A stretch of DNA of 64,000 nt, taken from NCBI GenBank assembly GCA_049724395.1, contig JAUGWO010000058.1:1-64000 (forward strand), in the 5' to 3' direction. The position numbers and the translations under genes were made by a program. The stretch comes from Spongospora subterranea f. sp. subterranea (Eukaryota; Endomyxa: Phytomyxea; Phytomyxea; Plasmodiophorida). Positions 36,701 through 47,100 of this stretch are shown here, piece by piece (the stretch's first letter is position 1; every line of letters starts with the position of its first letter). Under the pieces are notes generated by a model. That model worked only from the letters and a program-made list of their open reading frames with translations. It searched no databases and was not told the origin of the DNA.

Positions 36701-38958
36701 GGGGATCGTCGTCTGATCCGCTCCGATGAACAGGTTCATGGGAAGGGCGGTGGTTCATGTTCACATCGGATATCGCCCACACCCGAATGTACTCGGGCTT
36801 CGAGATCGAGAAGAAGCGCAAGATCCATGGCCTGGTCGCCGACGTGCTGGAAGAGCGGAAGGTCCACGATAACGAACTTCTGGCACATCATTGGCGAATG
36901 GCGCGTAATTACGATAAAAGTATCGCGTATCAGGTGAAAGTCGCCCGACAGTTCCTAAAATCCAGAAACATTCGCAAGGTAAAGACGGCAATTGGCGAAA
37001 ATGGGAACAATGATGGGGATTAACCGGTTGATGAACAATTAGGCGATCACGTACTATAAAGGGGCGGTGGCGTCGTGGACGGTGTTGTCGCGACGACGAC
37101 CCAGTGTACCGCCATCGGTTGACAACACGTTCCAGTTTGAGAAGATCCATATGGAGTTGGCCGAGGCCTTCATCATCTGTGAAGAATATCAGTCGGCGAT
37201 CGAGTCGTTGACCGCTGTCCTAACCCAATCGCAATACCCCATCCCGATCAAGCAGAAACTGCCCCGATCGGTGGCCAAAGCGCGGCACTGGATCAGGAAG
37301 GTGTTCAAGACGTGGGACGAGAAGGGCCGATCCGATAACAGGATCGTCCCTGATCACGGGCGACAATTACCCAATAATCTATCTCATTCGGTGGGAGTCG
37401 ATAGCTCATCCAGCGCTCATTTGGCCGCCCGAGCATATATCGCATTCGCCCATTCCTGCATCATGATCATGTCGGCCAATCAGGGGTTCGATGCAGCCAT
37501 CAAGGCGGTGAATTGGGCCTATAAAACGGGCGATCCGCTGTTGATCGCCAACGCCAGCGCCACGATCAGCGACCTGTACTTGTGGCATGGGTGGACGGAC
37601 ATGGCGTCGTCGGCGATCGAGGGCGTCAAGCAATGCGATGTGATCACATTGCAGACAGCGATCATGGATATAACGCGAGGAAATTTCGCCATGGCTGAAC
37701 CCAAGCTGAAATCGTGCAATGTCAACAAGCTGATGATCGATAATCCAATGCTGTGGCGTCGCGTACTGTTAACTCAGGTCGGTCACAATGGGGAACAATC
37801 ACTCAACGCCCGTCGATCGCCATTCGTCTGAGCGGGATCGCTGTTCCTAGGTCCTGTTAGCGATATTACAAGAGGACCTGCACGTGGCGATCTACACGAT
37901 CGAGATGCTGGAGAAGGGTTCAGCCCAATACGGTGGCGAACCGTTAGCCCGACGCTGCTCGTCGTTGAGCGCGCTGATCGCGTTGCTGAGAAATAACCTG
38001 GATAACTGCATCACGTTGTTGCTTGGCGATAATCGTCAGGAGACCGAGCTATCGATCATGGGCCAGGCGATATTGTGTCTGGTCTATCTGCGGATGGGCC
38101 AGATATCGAAAGCGTCGGCGTGGTTTGGCACATTGTTCCTCGATTACGCATCAGAGACGTTCGTGGCCAGATGGGACGATGTGTATCAGCACGTTCTCAT
38201 GGCGGAATATCTGGTTCAAATTCTGATTGATGATCCAACGGCTCAGGACCGGTAATGATCCAGAACACATGTTCGGAACGCTAATCCCGCTCATGATCGT
38301 TATTGTCAACAGGCCGAATATGCCATCGTCGCCAATCAGCAGCCCCAAATCGAAACAACGACCGAACAACGTCATCACGAAGACGGAGACGAAAGAGATC
38401 GACACAGCCGAGGCCAGACGTCATCTAGCACTTGTCGTGAAGCGATTACGGGAGTTCGCCAGCCGGTATTCGTACGCCAAAGGACTCGCTGATCTCTATG
38501 GAGGATGTCTCGAGCTGATCGATGGGCGATCGATCGGATCTGGCACGACCTCCATAGGTCTGTTCGTGAAGGCGTTGACTGCATTGGAGGTGTCGGATCT
38601 GAGGTTCTTCGAAGCCAGAGCCCGTCTCCTGATAGGAAGCAATAATGGGTTTAGAGACCATCGCGATCATGATATGCTGATCGGCGCCAGACAATATTTC
38701 AGCACGGCTCGCAACCAGCACTACCTCAATCTGGTCGACGACGCCCTCCAGCGATTACCGCTAACGGATCTGTTCGCCAAGAGCAACGCTCGACGGGAGC
38801 GGATCATGTCGGATGTGGTGAGCGAGGCGGTCGCCGGTGCGTTCATCAAGAGAGGTAGTGTGCTGTCGACACGTCAGAATCGCGAGAGTTTTATAGAGGA
38901 ACCAACAGCTCGAACTGTTCGCAATCTCAGGATCGATAGTTCTGAGATGGACTCATAA
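24747..38958 (+). CDS. Giant soluble-adenylyl-cyclase-like protein with three AAA/STAND ATPase modules
   Basis: Related to ADCY10 (soluble adenylyl cyclase), which is cyclase-cyclase-P-loop-TPR in about 1,600 residues. This gene runs about 14.2 kb and, with some 15 short introns removed, encodes very roughly 4,300 residues. Module order is cyclase C1, C2, AAA1, TPR, AAA2, TPR, degenerate cyclase region, AAA3, TPR. The start is the ATG at 24747 (MDLDIAPPILDRRV). Exons join in frame by GT-AG sites, for example at 26208-26290, at 27974-28042, at GQTGIGKS/ALARRF near 29891, at ESFITW/AVIQS near 33725 and at FGPALIE/AFQIEEG near 34219. I found no convincing gene boundary inside. Three one-base frame changes occur, near 26375, 31322 and 35586. 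Two or more adjacent genes cannot be excluded without RNA data. The likely product is cAMP made from ATP, with regulation by the ATPase/TPR part; this follows from family knowledge, not from data here. Confidence 0.65.
25143..26545 (+). other. Catalytic cyclase domains C1 and C2 of the giant gene
   Basis: C1 has LLSDISGFTQL (25158 on) and YGGDVTKFAGDALLSVF (25383-25433). These supply the two metal-binding Asp residues, matching Asp47 and Asp99 of human soluble cyclase, and the Lys before FAGD. C2 has RRQVTMVFINLPDF (25936 on), GVTTGGAFCGSVGDETRCEY after the intron at 26208-26290, and VNLSARLM (26376-26399), which keeps the transition-state Asn and Arg of the VNLAARM motif. The Thr of the human EYTVIG motif is Ala here (EYAIVG). 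An extra G at about 26375 shifts the frame between VGDI and VNLSARL. Apart from that the residue set is that of an active class III cyclase. Confidence 0.85.
26580..29750 (+). other. AAA/STAND module 1 and first TPR-like region
   Basis: MLGRKAEIDLARTMF (26590 on) is the usual lead-in. Walker A is IEGDSGMGKTRL (26736-26771) and the Walker B region is CMVVENLRDLDAM (27166 on), with Glu-Asn in place of Asp-Glu/Asp. EVLKCASVIGVVFTLELLQAI (27609 on) matches the CAAIIGLTFTTELLFEI segment of human soluble cyclase. From 28043 the sequence is alpha-helical repeats (LALLEEFAPEDRFEIAKLQ and many similar helices), best described as TPR-like. Confidence 0.75.
29750..33250 (+). other. AAA/STAND module 2 and second TPR-like region
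   Basis: ELIGRDEHLATLF (29782 on) leads to Walker A GQTGIGKS (29868-29891), where an intron follows at once. Walker B is CLIFEDLQWLDSGTW (30323 on), a canonical STAND pattern with two acidic residues. TKSQTKLLRLASVIGVSFPY (30781 on) is the winged-helix-side segment, repeated from module 1. TPR-like helices continue to about 33250, with introns near 31350-31473 and 32298-32367. The A-run at 31322-31326 carries an apparent one-base loss. Confidence 0.7.
33700..34545 (+). other. Degenerate cyclase-homology region
   Basis: Reads VIQSITIVDRSAPISKQGAI, then YKSLFDILVGQVKLYEGAIL, then LSSNRLLLIWD. After two introns it continues with DILLITTSGAESYRGYMGFG and IEAFQIEEGFDDGRVVIHKN. The pattern follows cyclase domains: a beta strand with VD.S.P, a helix with the ILV..V motif, then the KFAGDALLALW position, and a GQAVDDVRLAQ-like helix. 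The FAGD metal Asp and the VNLAAR Asn/Arg are absent, so it should not catalyse. It is probably a dimerisation or regulatory copy. Assignment rests on pattern, not on a search. Confidence 0.5.
35200..38958 (+). other. AAA/STAND module 3 and C-terminal TPR-like region
   Basis: VVLCGRAQQRILLEDAIISS leads to Walker A INGPKGIGKTTLL (35359-35397). Walker B is ILIIIDDIDHLD (35866-35901), after a frame change near 35586 inside the intervening exon. ANELTSAQSSVLAICSVCGV (36384 on) repeats the SxxQxxVLxxASVIGV segment of modules 1 and 2. TPR-like helices (LLAHHWRMARNYDKSIAYQV at 36879 on, and others) run to the stop, interrupted by introns near 36970-37040, 37780-37850 and 38250-38313. Codon choice here is less GC-rich than in module 1. 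Confidence 0.7.
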
Positions 38959-39333
38959 ACCATATGGCATCATTTAGCATATAGATATTGGATTATTCAT
39001 CATAAAACTAATAAATCATATATCAACAAATCCAATAAACGACAGGGCTTTGGCTAACAGATTCCAGAAAACGTCCTAGAGTAGGGTCCTTGAATATTGA
39101 TAAATTATAGACGTAATTTCATTCAAAGGTATCATTCATCAGTTTGAAAGGGTCGAGGTTAAATGCCACGTTTGCGCTAGCTGCATGCTTCAAGACCCTT
39201 CGAGAAGAAGGCCCAAAAAGCGAAGCCGATTTATATTTTCAAAATTCAGTTCGCCAATAACATCTGTGCCCATAGGGCATATAAACCTGGGTACATTGTA
39301 CGCTCGGCAGCCGAGAATGGTGAGGCAAATGTT

Positions 39334-39470
39334 CTTCATTTCCCTTTCGCACTGATTTATTGAAGGAACCAAGCACCAAAAACTCCCAAGGCAACAAGCC
39401 GGCGTGGCGTCAGGTGATCGACCTGGCGCAATCTTGACCAGTTCTGAATCAGTGCGAAAGGAAAATGAAG
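39334..39470. repeat. Short inverted repeat, 24-nt arms
   Basis: The arm at 39334-39357 and the reverse complement of 39447-39470 agree at 23 of 24 positions, with an 89-nt loop. The RNA would form a stable hairpin. Confidence 0.7.
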
Positions 39471-39679
39471 GACCTTCTTCTATTGCTCTGATAATCATAA
39501 TGTTGACCGGGTGCTAGGCTCCAACGTCAAAAATGCTCAAACGCCATATTAACCTTTATGCTGTGAAGAGTGAAGACTGAGCCCTACCGTGAGGACGGTA
39601 CGATCTATCGACGAGTGATATTGTCCAGAACACAAGAAGATCTTTTGATCGCGACATAGATCTACAAAATCAAATGGCC

Positions 39680-40550
39680 ATATTTAGATATTGCATGGTT
39701 TTTTGACGCTGCAGTTTTTTGAGAATTTACAATGTGAAATGGTGGCGCCCCATTTTTCGATGAATGCTGCCATGTCGGAGCAGAAATGTTCCCTCTAGCA
39801 CGTTAAAATCGGTGTCTGAATTTGGTTGACGAACTGTCGTGCGCTTTCCCTCAATTCTGATTTTCGCGGCGGGACGACGCATTTGTTGGAGGCCTTGTTT
39901 GAACCGATGGCGCGACGACATCGCATTCCGAGCGATGCTCCAGCCTCTGGAATACAATCTCTGAAACCAATGAATTAATCTTTTCAAGGAGAGCAGGTGC
40001 CTGGCTGGCCAATAACGTCTGTGTTTCTTCAAAAGCGCTTCTGTTGAGAATACGTTGAAACAAGGCAGTAGACCTGATTTCTACTCACAGGACATCCGAC
40101 ACATACGACGAGGCCAGGACTGGCAAAGATTGCAACCTTAACCGACGCTACCCTCGACTGCAATCGACGTGCAGGCGTGCCATGTTGGCGCTAAAGACAG
40201 CACGTGACTTCCTGTTCTTTTAACGTGCGCCAACAGGTCTGCCGAATCCCAGTAGTAGAGCTGAGCATTCTTCATCGTCTTGTGCCGTGCACCTTGTCGA
40301 ATCGAGGTCGCCACCAAATTTTAGGCTGACAACATTAAGCTTCAGGAACCCACCGTCCCGCCGCGAAAATCAGAGTTGATGGAAAGCGCACGACAGTTCG
40401 TCAACCAAATCCAGACACCGATTTTAACGTGCTATCGGGAACGTTTCTGCTCAGACATGGCAGCAATCATCGAAACATGGGGCGTCATTTTCACATTCGA
40501 AATCGTCAAAAAAACTGGAGCGTCAATAGACGATAGCGATATAATGGATT
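39680..40550. repeat. Foldback repeat with arms of about 200 bp
   Basis: The left arm (about 39680-39879) is the inverted, diverged copy of the right arm (about 40350-40550), with about 470 bp between. Over the core 145 bp the arms agree at roughly nine positions in ten. Outer ends are less alike and fade without a clear boundary. The reading frames are discussed under findings. Confidence 0.75.
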
Positions 40551-40850
40551 GTATCAAGAAACATTAACTGGTCAATGACGCCGATACGATACGTGACCCA
40601 TCAACACAGTAGTAACACAGTGTTTCGATAATGACGACTGAGAAACGTTAGGTCAATATGAGTGGGGGATTCGCCCATTAAGCCCATGATGAGACGGGGG
40701 GACCTGATATGATTGTCCTCCTTCCCAGTCAGGTCTCGAAACTGTACTCGTTACCAAACGGAGTCAAGGAGAGGAGGACCCACGACTGACCCCAAGTCTT
40801 ATGATTCATGGTCAACATGCCGTACGGAGCTCGCTATCAACGATACAACT

Positions 40851-40859
40851 GTACTGTAC
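40851..40859. promoter_or_regulatory. GTACTGTAC motif upstream of eRF3
   Basis: Complement form of the GTACAGTAC 9-mer, 58 bp upstream of the eRF3 ATG. Confidence 0.35.
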
Positions 40860-40916
40860 TCACATTTTTATCGCGACACCGAACCACTGTTCATTGTTCA
40901 ATATTGATTGCAAATA

Positions 40917-42640
40917 ATGGCTGGATTCGATCCGAATGCGTCCGAATTTGTGCCTCGGTTCGGGGCTTCTGCATTCGTGCCAGCGGTCCAGGTAGGGGAA
41001 TCCTGGGATGATGAGGACGATGCCATTATGGAGAGCTTGGCTGCCGTGTCGTTCGACAAACAGGCCGTTGAAGTGGCCAAGGTTCAAATGGTAGCCAGTA
41101 GCGAGCCGGTCCAGGAAGCAGCCCCTAATCACGCAGGGAAACACACGGCCCCTGAGCCGGTTGCCGCTGAGGAGGAGGAGGAGGAGGAGGAGGAAGATGT
41201 TGAGGTGGATCCTTCTCTATATCACGATAACCGCGAGAATATCAATGTTGTTTTCATTGGTCATGTTGATGCTGGCAAGTCAACTATTTCGGGAAATCTT
41301 TTGGTCTTAACAGGACAGGTTGATCAACGCACAGTTCAGAAATACGAACGAGAGGCCAAAGGTTCTTTATCGGTTATTTTTTATGCATCCATCCAATTTA
41401 TTTTTGTAATGTTTCAGAGAAGAACCGGGAATCTTGGTTTCTTGCATATGTTATGGACACCAATGAAGAAGAACGAGTTAAAGGAATTACAACCGAGATG
41501 GGTAAAGCTTCGTTTGAGACTGCTTCCAAAAGATATACAATCCTGGATACTCCCGGACACAAGACATTAGTACCGAATATGATTATGGGAACCGCTCAGG
41601 CCGATATCGGGGTTCTTGTCATATCCGCTCGAAAGGGCGAATTTGAAACTGGGTTTGATCGCGGTGGTCAAACACGCGAGCATGCTCTTCTTGCCAAAAC
41701 GCTTGGGGTCGAAAAGCTTATTGTGGTGATCAATAAGATGGATGAACCGTCTGTCAAGTGGTCTGAAGAGCGTTATAATGAAATCGTCGGAAAGTTGAGT
41801 CCGTTCTTAAGACGGTGTGGATTCCAGTTAAAAAAATCTCTTTGGTTTTTGCCGTGCTCGGGAATAACTGGTGCTAATCTGATGGAACCAGTCAAATCAT
41901 CAGTTTGCCCATGGTGGAAGGAAGGTTTATCGTTGGTGAGCTTAATTGACTCGCTTCCGGCAGCCGGGAGAGATCCCAAAGCGCCTGTACGTATTCCCGT
42001 GTCTGGTCGTTATAAAGAGATGGGTAGCGTATTTATTATGGGGAAGCTTGAAGTGGGAACACTGACCATGAAATCCAAGCTGTGTCTAATGCCTGGAGGA
42101 ACACGAGTCGATCTGCTCAGCATTATAGCGGATGAGAAGGAGATCGAGTATTGCCGTCCTGGTGAAAACATTCTAGTTAAATGCCGCGGCATTGACGAAG
42201 AAGACGTTCGTGTTGGTATGGTTTTATGTCCAGTCAAAAGCCCATGTAGTGTGTCAAGTGAGTTTGAAGTTCAAATGCAAGTAACGGATTTACTCGAGCA
42301 CAAACCGCTTATCACTGCTGGATATCAAGCCGTAACTTCATATTCACAGTGTCATTGTCGAATGCCAGATCGTAAAATTATTGCACGAATTTGATGTACA
42401 AGGACGAAGGCGGAAGCGCCCCCCAGTGTTTGTCAAGTCAAACAGTATTGTAACCTGTGTTATTTCAGTCGAATACCCGATCGTTATCGAGGTACGCCTT
42501 TGTGTTCTATCTTAGTGGCATTTCTCATCAATTGCTATCAGACTTTTGCAACGCGTCCACAACTTGGCCGCTTAACGTTGCGCGATGAAGGGAAAACAAT
42601 TGCTATTGGGAAAGTATTATCTCTTGTGTCATCGACTTAA
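40917..42640 (+). CDS. Eukaryotic release factor 3 (eRF3/Sup35) GTPase
   Basis: The translational GTPase that works with eRF1 at stop codons. The N-terminus [20 protein letters not shown] has two overlapping PAM2-like motifs (poly(A)-binding protein contact), as in human eRF3. An acidic Glu run, coded by a GAG/GAA repeat near 41170-41200, follows. The G domain has G1 GHVDAGKST (41258 on), G3 DTPGH, G4 NKMD and the catalytic-loop region [16 protein letters not shown]. The switch I exon joins EAKE to [19 protein letters not shown] across the intron at about 41360-41418. Beta-barrel domains include [20 protein letters not shown] and the end [27 protein letters not shown] second intron lies at about 42491-42552. 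Near 42334 one extra base shifts the frame before [20 protein letters not shown]. In an essential gene this is more likely a sequence error than real. HBS1 is excluded by the N-terminus and the GRLTLRDEG ending. Confidence 0.9.
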
Positions 42641-42908
42641 TTTTGAACAGCTATAAATTCCGATCATCTCAGTCATCTAAATCGTGCTGTTTCAACAGTT
42701 CAGATGAGCTCCGATTACGGTAGTGAAGCTTCTTATAGTAATAGATTCATCTACTGTCAACCATCTTGGTCGAGCGTATACTGAGTTGGGTTTTTCGTGA
42801 GCGACTTGTGTGTAGACGAACAATCAATCTGAGGGAATTAATCCGAAAGGGCAATCGCTTGAACAGTTGGCAGTGATTACTGTCGGGACGACCCCTGGTT
42901 GTCGATTA

Positions 42909-44093
42909 ATGGGTTTCAACTATTTAACTCATGTTCTGCGCCTCATTTCGTCTCACCTGCCATTCGAAAAGGCTCCGCTGCGTCGAATCAAACTTGAATC
43001 GATCTCTGGGAAACGACTAGCCATAGACGCCAACCTTTACGTTCACCACATCTATAAGAATTGGCCAGAGAAGGTCGGCGAGATATTTAGCGACTGGTCA
43101 AAATGGATTAAGCTAAACAATATCGAACCTGTTTTTGTGTTTGATGGGATTCCGAAAAAACACCTCAATTCATCTCGAGGGGCAGGTTTAACTTGTACCG
43201 TCTCTCATGCCAAGGCGGAAGGCAGATTACCAGGTAATCTCCTCATCCCAACTACTGATTGCACATCTCCTTCCAACGCCTTCAGCGCTAATCAACAAGT
43301 TGGTCGAGCCCATAACTGGGATTATATCAGGGAAGATTTGGTTGGAATGACACGACAACGAGCCATCAACGGTGGTGCATGGAGCAACGTCAAGAGAACG
43401 CTAGATAACGAAAATGTTGCCTGGATAAAGGCTAGCCATGATTCCGATTCGTTTTGTGCTTTGTTAGCCGACCCTCATCATAAGATTGTGGATGGAGTTG
43501 CATCGGAGGACAATGTCGGTTGGGTTATAATTCCCGGTTTATATATCTGACAAATTTTCAATTCCAGGACCTGACTGTCCTTGGTGTCAATCTTACTATT
43601 CGGGGGTTATTTGATGCGTTTATACGATCTCAGGACGAAATTCACGAGCTCGTTTTTAGCAACACACTGGACGCGCTTGGCTCACTAACCCATGAACAGT
43701 TTGTCAGGTTCTGCTTGGCCCTTGGATCTCGTGATATCGATGGATTTCTCAATAACAAGCCGATTTCAAATGAAAAAGAGGTCGGAATTGCGAACTGTAA
43801 AAGCATCGTTTCCACCAAGTTGATTCTCATTTGGCTTGCAGATCATGAATCTAGTCTCACAATTCAAAAACGAGGACCTGCAGAAAGTGGCGAGTAAAAA
43901 GTTGCAATACTATTTGAATAATATCAGTGCCGAAAATGTGGACTTGCTGTCTCCTGGAATCGACCGCGCTCTTTCACTGGTGGAATGGGCAGAGACGTTC
44001 AGAGTTAAACGTGCATACGCAACGATTGATCGCAGGTCGCGAGGCCGTCGGAATCGTGATGCCAAAGCTCAGGCGAACCGAAGAGTACATTGA
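42909..44093 (+). CDS. XPG/Rad2-family structure-specific nuclease, divergent
   Basis: A flap/structure-specific nuclease relative of FEN1, EXO1 and GEN1. The N-region starts MGFNYLTHVLR and has the metal-binding Asp in GKRLAIDANLY and in VFVFDGIPKK. The I-region has VAWIKASHDSDSFCALL, where the family usually reads EAEAQC: both Glu positions are Asp. It continues with KIVDGVASEDN, and splicing at about 43517 (donor GTCGGT) joins SEDN to DLTVLGVNLTIRG, giving the expected SED-x-D-L motif. The following LTHEQFVRFCLALGS corresponds to the helix-hairpin start (LTQEQFVDLCILLGCDY), with the GCDY end altered. At under 340 residues it is short for the family. Its 3' end is 59 bp from that of ATR. 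Which subfamily it belongs to I cannot say. Confidence 0.75.
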
Positions 44094-44152
44094 AAATGGG
44101 AAATAATTTATGTGTTTCACGTGCGATCTGAAATATATACCTGCTTGAGACT

Positions 44153-47100
44153 TTTTTACATCCATGGCATCCAACCTATGTAAACCTTAGCATCACGATG
44201 ACTTTTTGACAACGGGATGACGAAAATCATACCTGCAAACATGCGCCCTAGATTATCAGGTGAAAGTGCCTCTCGGATCAGGTGCTCGACGTAGCCCTCG
44301 ACTGAAACAGGTAATGTTGAATCACCAATCCGCCCCGCTAAACGTCGCTCAATGTTTGACATGGCTTTGTGCGCTCCTGGTGCTTGAAAATGTGAAGCAC
44401 CCATGGCAGTCCATTCAACAAGTGGATCATGGACAAATGTTTCTAGGCAGTTTTGAAGTACTTCTCGATTTTCCCGTAGAACTCGGAGAACAATCTGGCA
44501 ACATGCTCGAAACACACCTTCGACCTAGCCATGAGTCAGCACCTAATATTCGAAAGGTTCCAACCGACGTCATATATACGCGTGTAATTCCCATTCCGTC
44601 CACCGAATTTGGAGTCAGGCGAAACGGCACCACCTCGGGCACCTTGAGGTACAAACCTCGATCGAAAAGACAGTCAAAATCGACGTGAACAGCCTCACCA
44701 TTGTTTTGATCAACTAATTCGGGTGCATGTAAGATCTCAAACCGGACTCAAAGGTAAACTGGCAATTCCATACTGAGAATATTTTCGCCATGACGATCAC
44801 CTAATCCAACGATGTGACCTGTCATTGACCACGATGCCCATGATCTCGTAAAAATCAACCGATTTTCGTACCAACAACTAGACAAATGAGTCAACTAACT
44901 AAATCAGTAGGAAACACTGTTGCAAAAGGCGTACTTAGGTTCAGGAAAAGCATTAAGAAAGAATCGATGCATGGCTGGTGGGAATTTCTCCACTAGATAC
45001 GAATACCGGGCCGCAGGCTTTTTATGGTTTTCACCATAATACTTCAAAGCGTCACGAGTCTTGAACTCATTATCACGTTGGTAGAACTCCAAAAGGTTGC
45101 GAAAGCAAGACGTGTTCGGCACCCACTATTCAAGATTGTCAGCAGGCCAAGGAAAAATATAAGGAGACTACAACCTCAATAATGCCACAATCTTCACGAA
45201 GAGGAAGCACGGCGAAGGTTCTCAGTCGCAAACGCCGCTGACGGGCTGTACTGAGCAGTTAAAACGATGTCCAAGTGGGAGCGTCAAACTCACAATCTGG
45301 TGAAGTTTTCAGCAATCGGTTGACTACCGCGCAAACATCCATCATCCTTGAATTTTTTCTCATGTCTCCCTCCCCTTCAATTTTGCACAGAAACCAATGT
45401 CGGGTTCCGTCATTACCAATAAATTCGGCTTTCCGCGGGCGCTCTTTCGAGGACAAGACATACACAGTTTCGGATATATTCGCAAGCATTACAGGGGAGT
45501 CCTTGAAAGGGGCAACCGTCGTATTGATAGCTAAAGTACCTGAATACTCGTCCATCCTTTCCGGAATTGCGACTGTTAGCGTTGACTGAAGCGGGATGAT
45601 GAGGCAAGGATTGTTCTGGCGTAGATAACGTCGCAACGCGGCGGGAAGGCGCATCACTTTGAGGTCCGAAGCAACAGGTGCGGTGCACAGTTCGATTAGC
45701 ATTCTTAGGATTTTCTGTGCATGGTGAAGTTCCTCAAGAGCGCTAGAAGATAAGCTTGAGCTAATTGCCCTGAGTATAGCGGTAATACGGCCGCGGCGAT
45801 GTTCACTTTTGAAGTTATTCACAGTAGCGACTAGCCATGTGCATTGGCGCGGATGTGCTATGAAAGTTTGAATGATAACCGAGCGGAGAAAAGAATAGAC
45901 CGCATTGTTATCGTTTTGAAGCCGAGAAATTAATTGCGATAGGACGACGAACCAATTATGAGCTGGAACTTTCAACGCCCATTCTTGCATCCATACTTCC
46001 ACATCGCTGGTCTTAGTGGGTCCTGCTTTCGAATTAGTTTTGGGAGCAGGATTTGGAGCGAGAACATTAGCATGATCACACCAGAGTGTTACGATTCTGG
46101 GCAAGGTTTCGTAGACATAAGAGGCTCCTGACATGACAGCGGAACCATAATTATGTATGATTTCAGGAACAAGACGCACAATCTGGTCCCGACGAGTCTT
46201 ATCGGGGATACCGGGCTCATTTAACGCAGAGCGCAAAAGCATGTCACTGAAAGAGGCCCACAGAAAATGAGCTTTCCCAGAACTGGGATCGTGCGATATT
46301 GCACGGCGGTAACAGGACAGAACAGATTCTGACATTCGCGATGCACTCTGTTGCATGTATTGTCCTACAAGACATGTCATATTGCTAAGCTCAAGCATGC
46401 GTTCAGCAGATAGATTGCCCATCACAATGGCACTATTGCTGTTTAAATGTTCTTCGAGAACATGTAGAGCCTGATGAAGCAAACCTTGAGAACGAAGAAG
46501 CTCAGCCTGTTCAATGCCCGTATTCCGAACTTGGAGGCGCTGCGCACGTAGAACTGCATAAGCCCCTTGTTCAAACTCATTCGCCTGTCTGGCTTCACGT
46601 GCAATTTCGAGCCAGCATCGGCCAGCCATCTCCGGCCAGTCAAGTTGCTCGAATAAAAGTCGGTACAGCGACAATGGCAGTTCACGAACAATAAAGTTCG
46701 ACTGCATATTTGAGATGGTCTGCAGCCATGGCCATTGTTGCCGACTGGTCACCTTCGTTAAGGCAATAGTCAATCCGTGCAAGGACTGAAGCTGCACCCA
46801 GAAAGGATAAGCGCGCATGTATGATTCTTGAGCGGCCGCTGCGAGCCTGTTCATAATATTTGATCGAACGCTAGACAACGCTAACTGTATTTCGGAGGCA
46901 TCGGTAGAACGCCATGAAAGTAGAACCTTGCCAAGCCCGCATTCAAACGATGTTGGGTCAGGATGCTGCAATGTGAAAATGGAAAGCGACGACCAGTTTG
47001 CAGCTCTCCAAGATGCAGATATGCCAAGAGAGGCGATGCGACAACGAACAACATGAGGTTGGCATTGGTCGGAAAGTAGGGCGCTGGCCTCTGACACACA

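Larger units (their letters stand above)
38959..40916. other. Gene-poor region with foldback repeats
   Basis: About 2 kb between the giant gene and eRF3. It holds two inverted-repeat pairs (39334/39447 and about 39680/40350). A minus-strand frame at 39190-39498 (ending LNFENINRLRFLGLLLEGS) looks protein-like but matches no family I know. The eRF3 promoter lies at the right edge. Confidence 0.55.

Noticed and set aside
42332-42349. An 18-nt GT...AG stretch in eRF3 as a tiny intron
   Set aside because: Removing 18 nt does not correct the frame and would delete conserved residues. A one-base indel explains the break.
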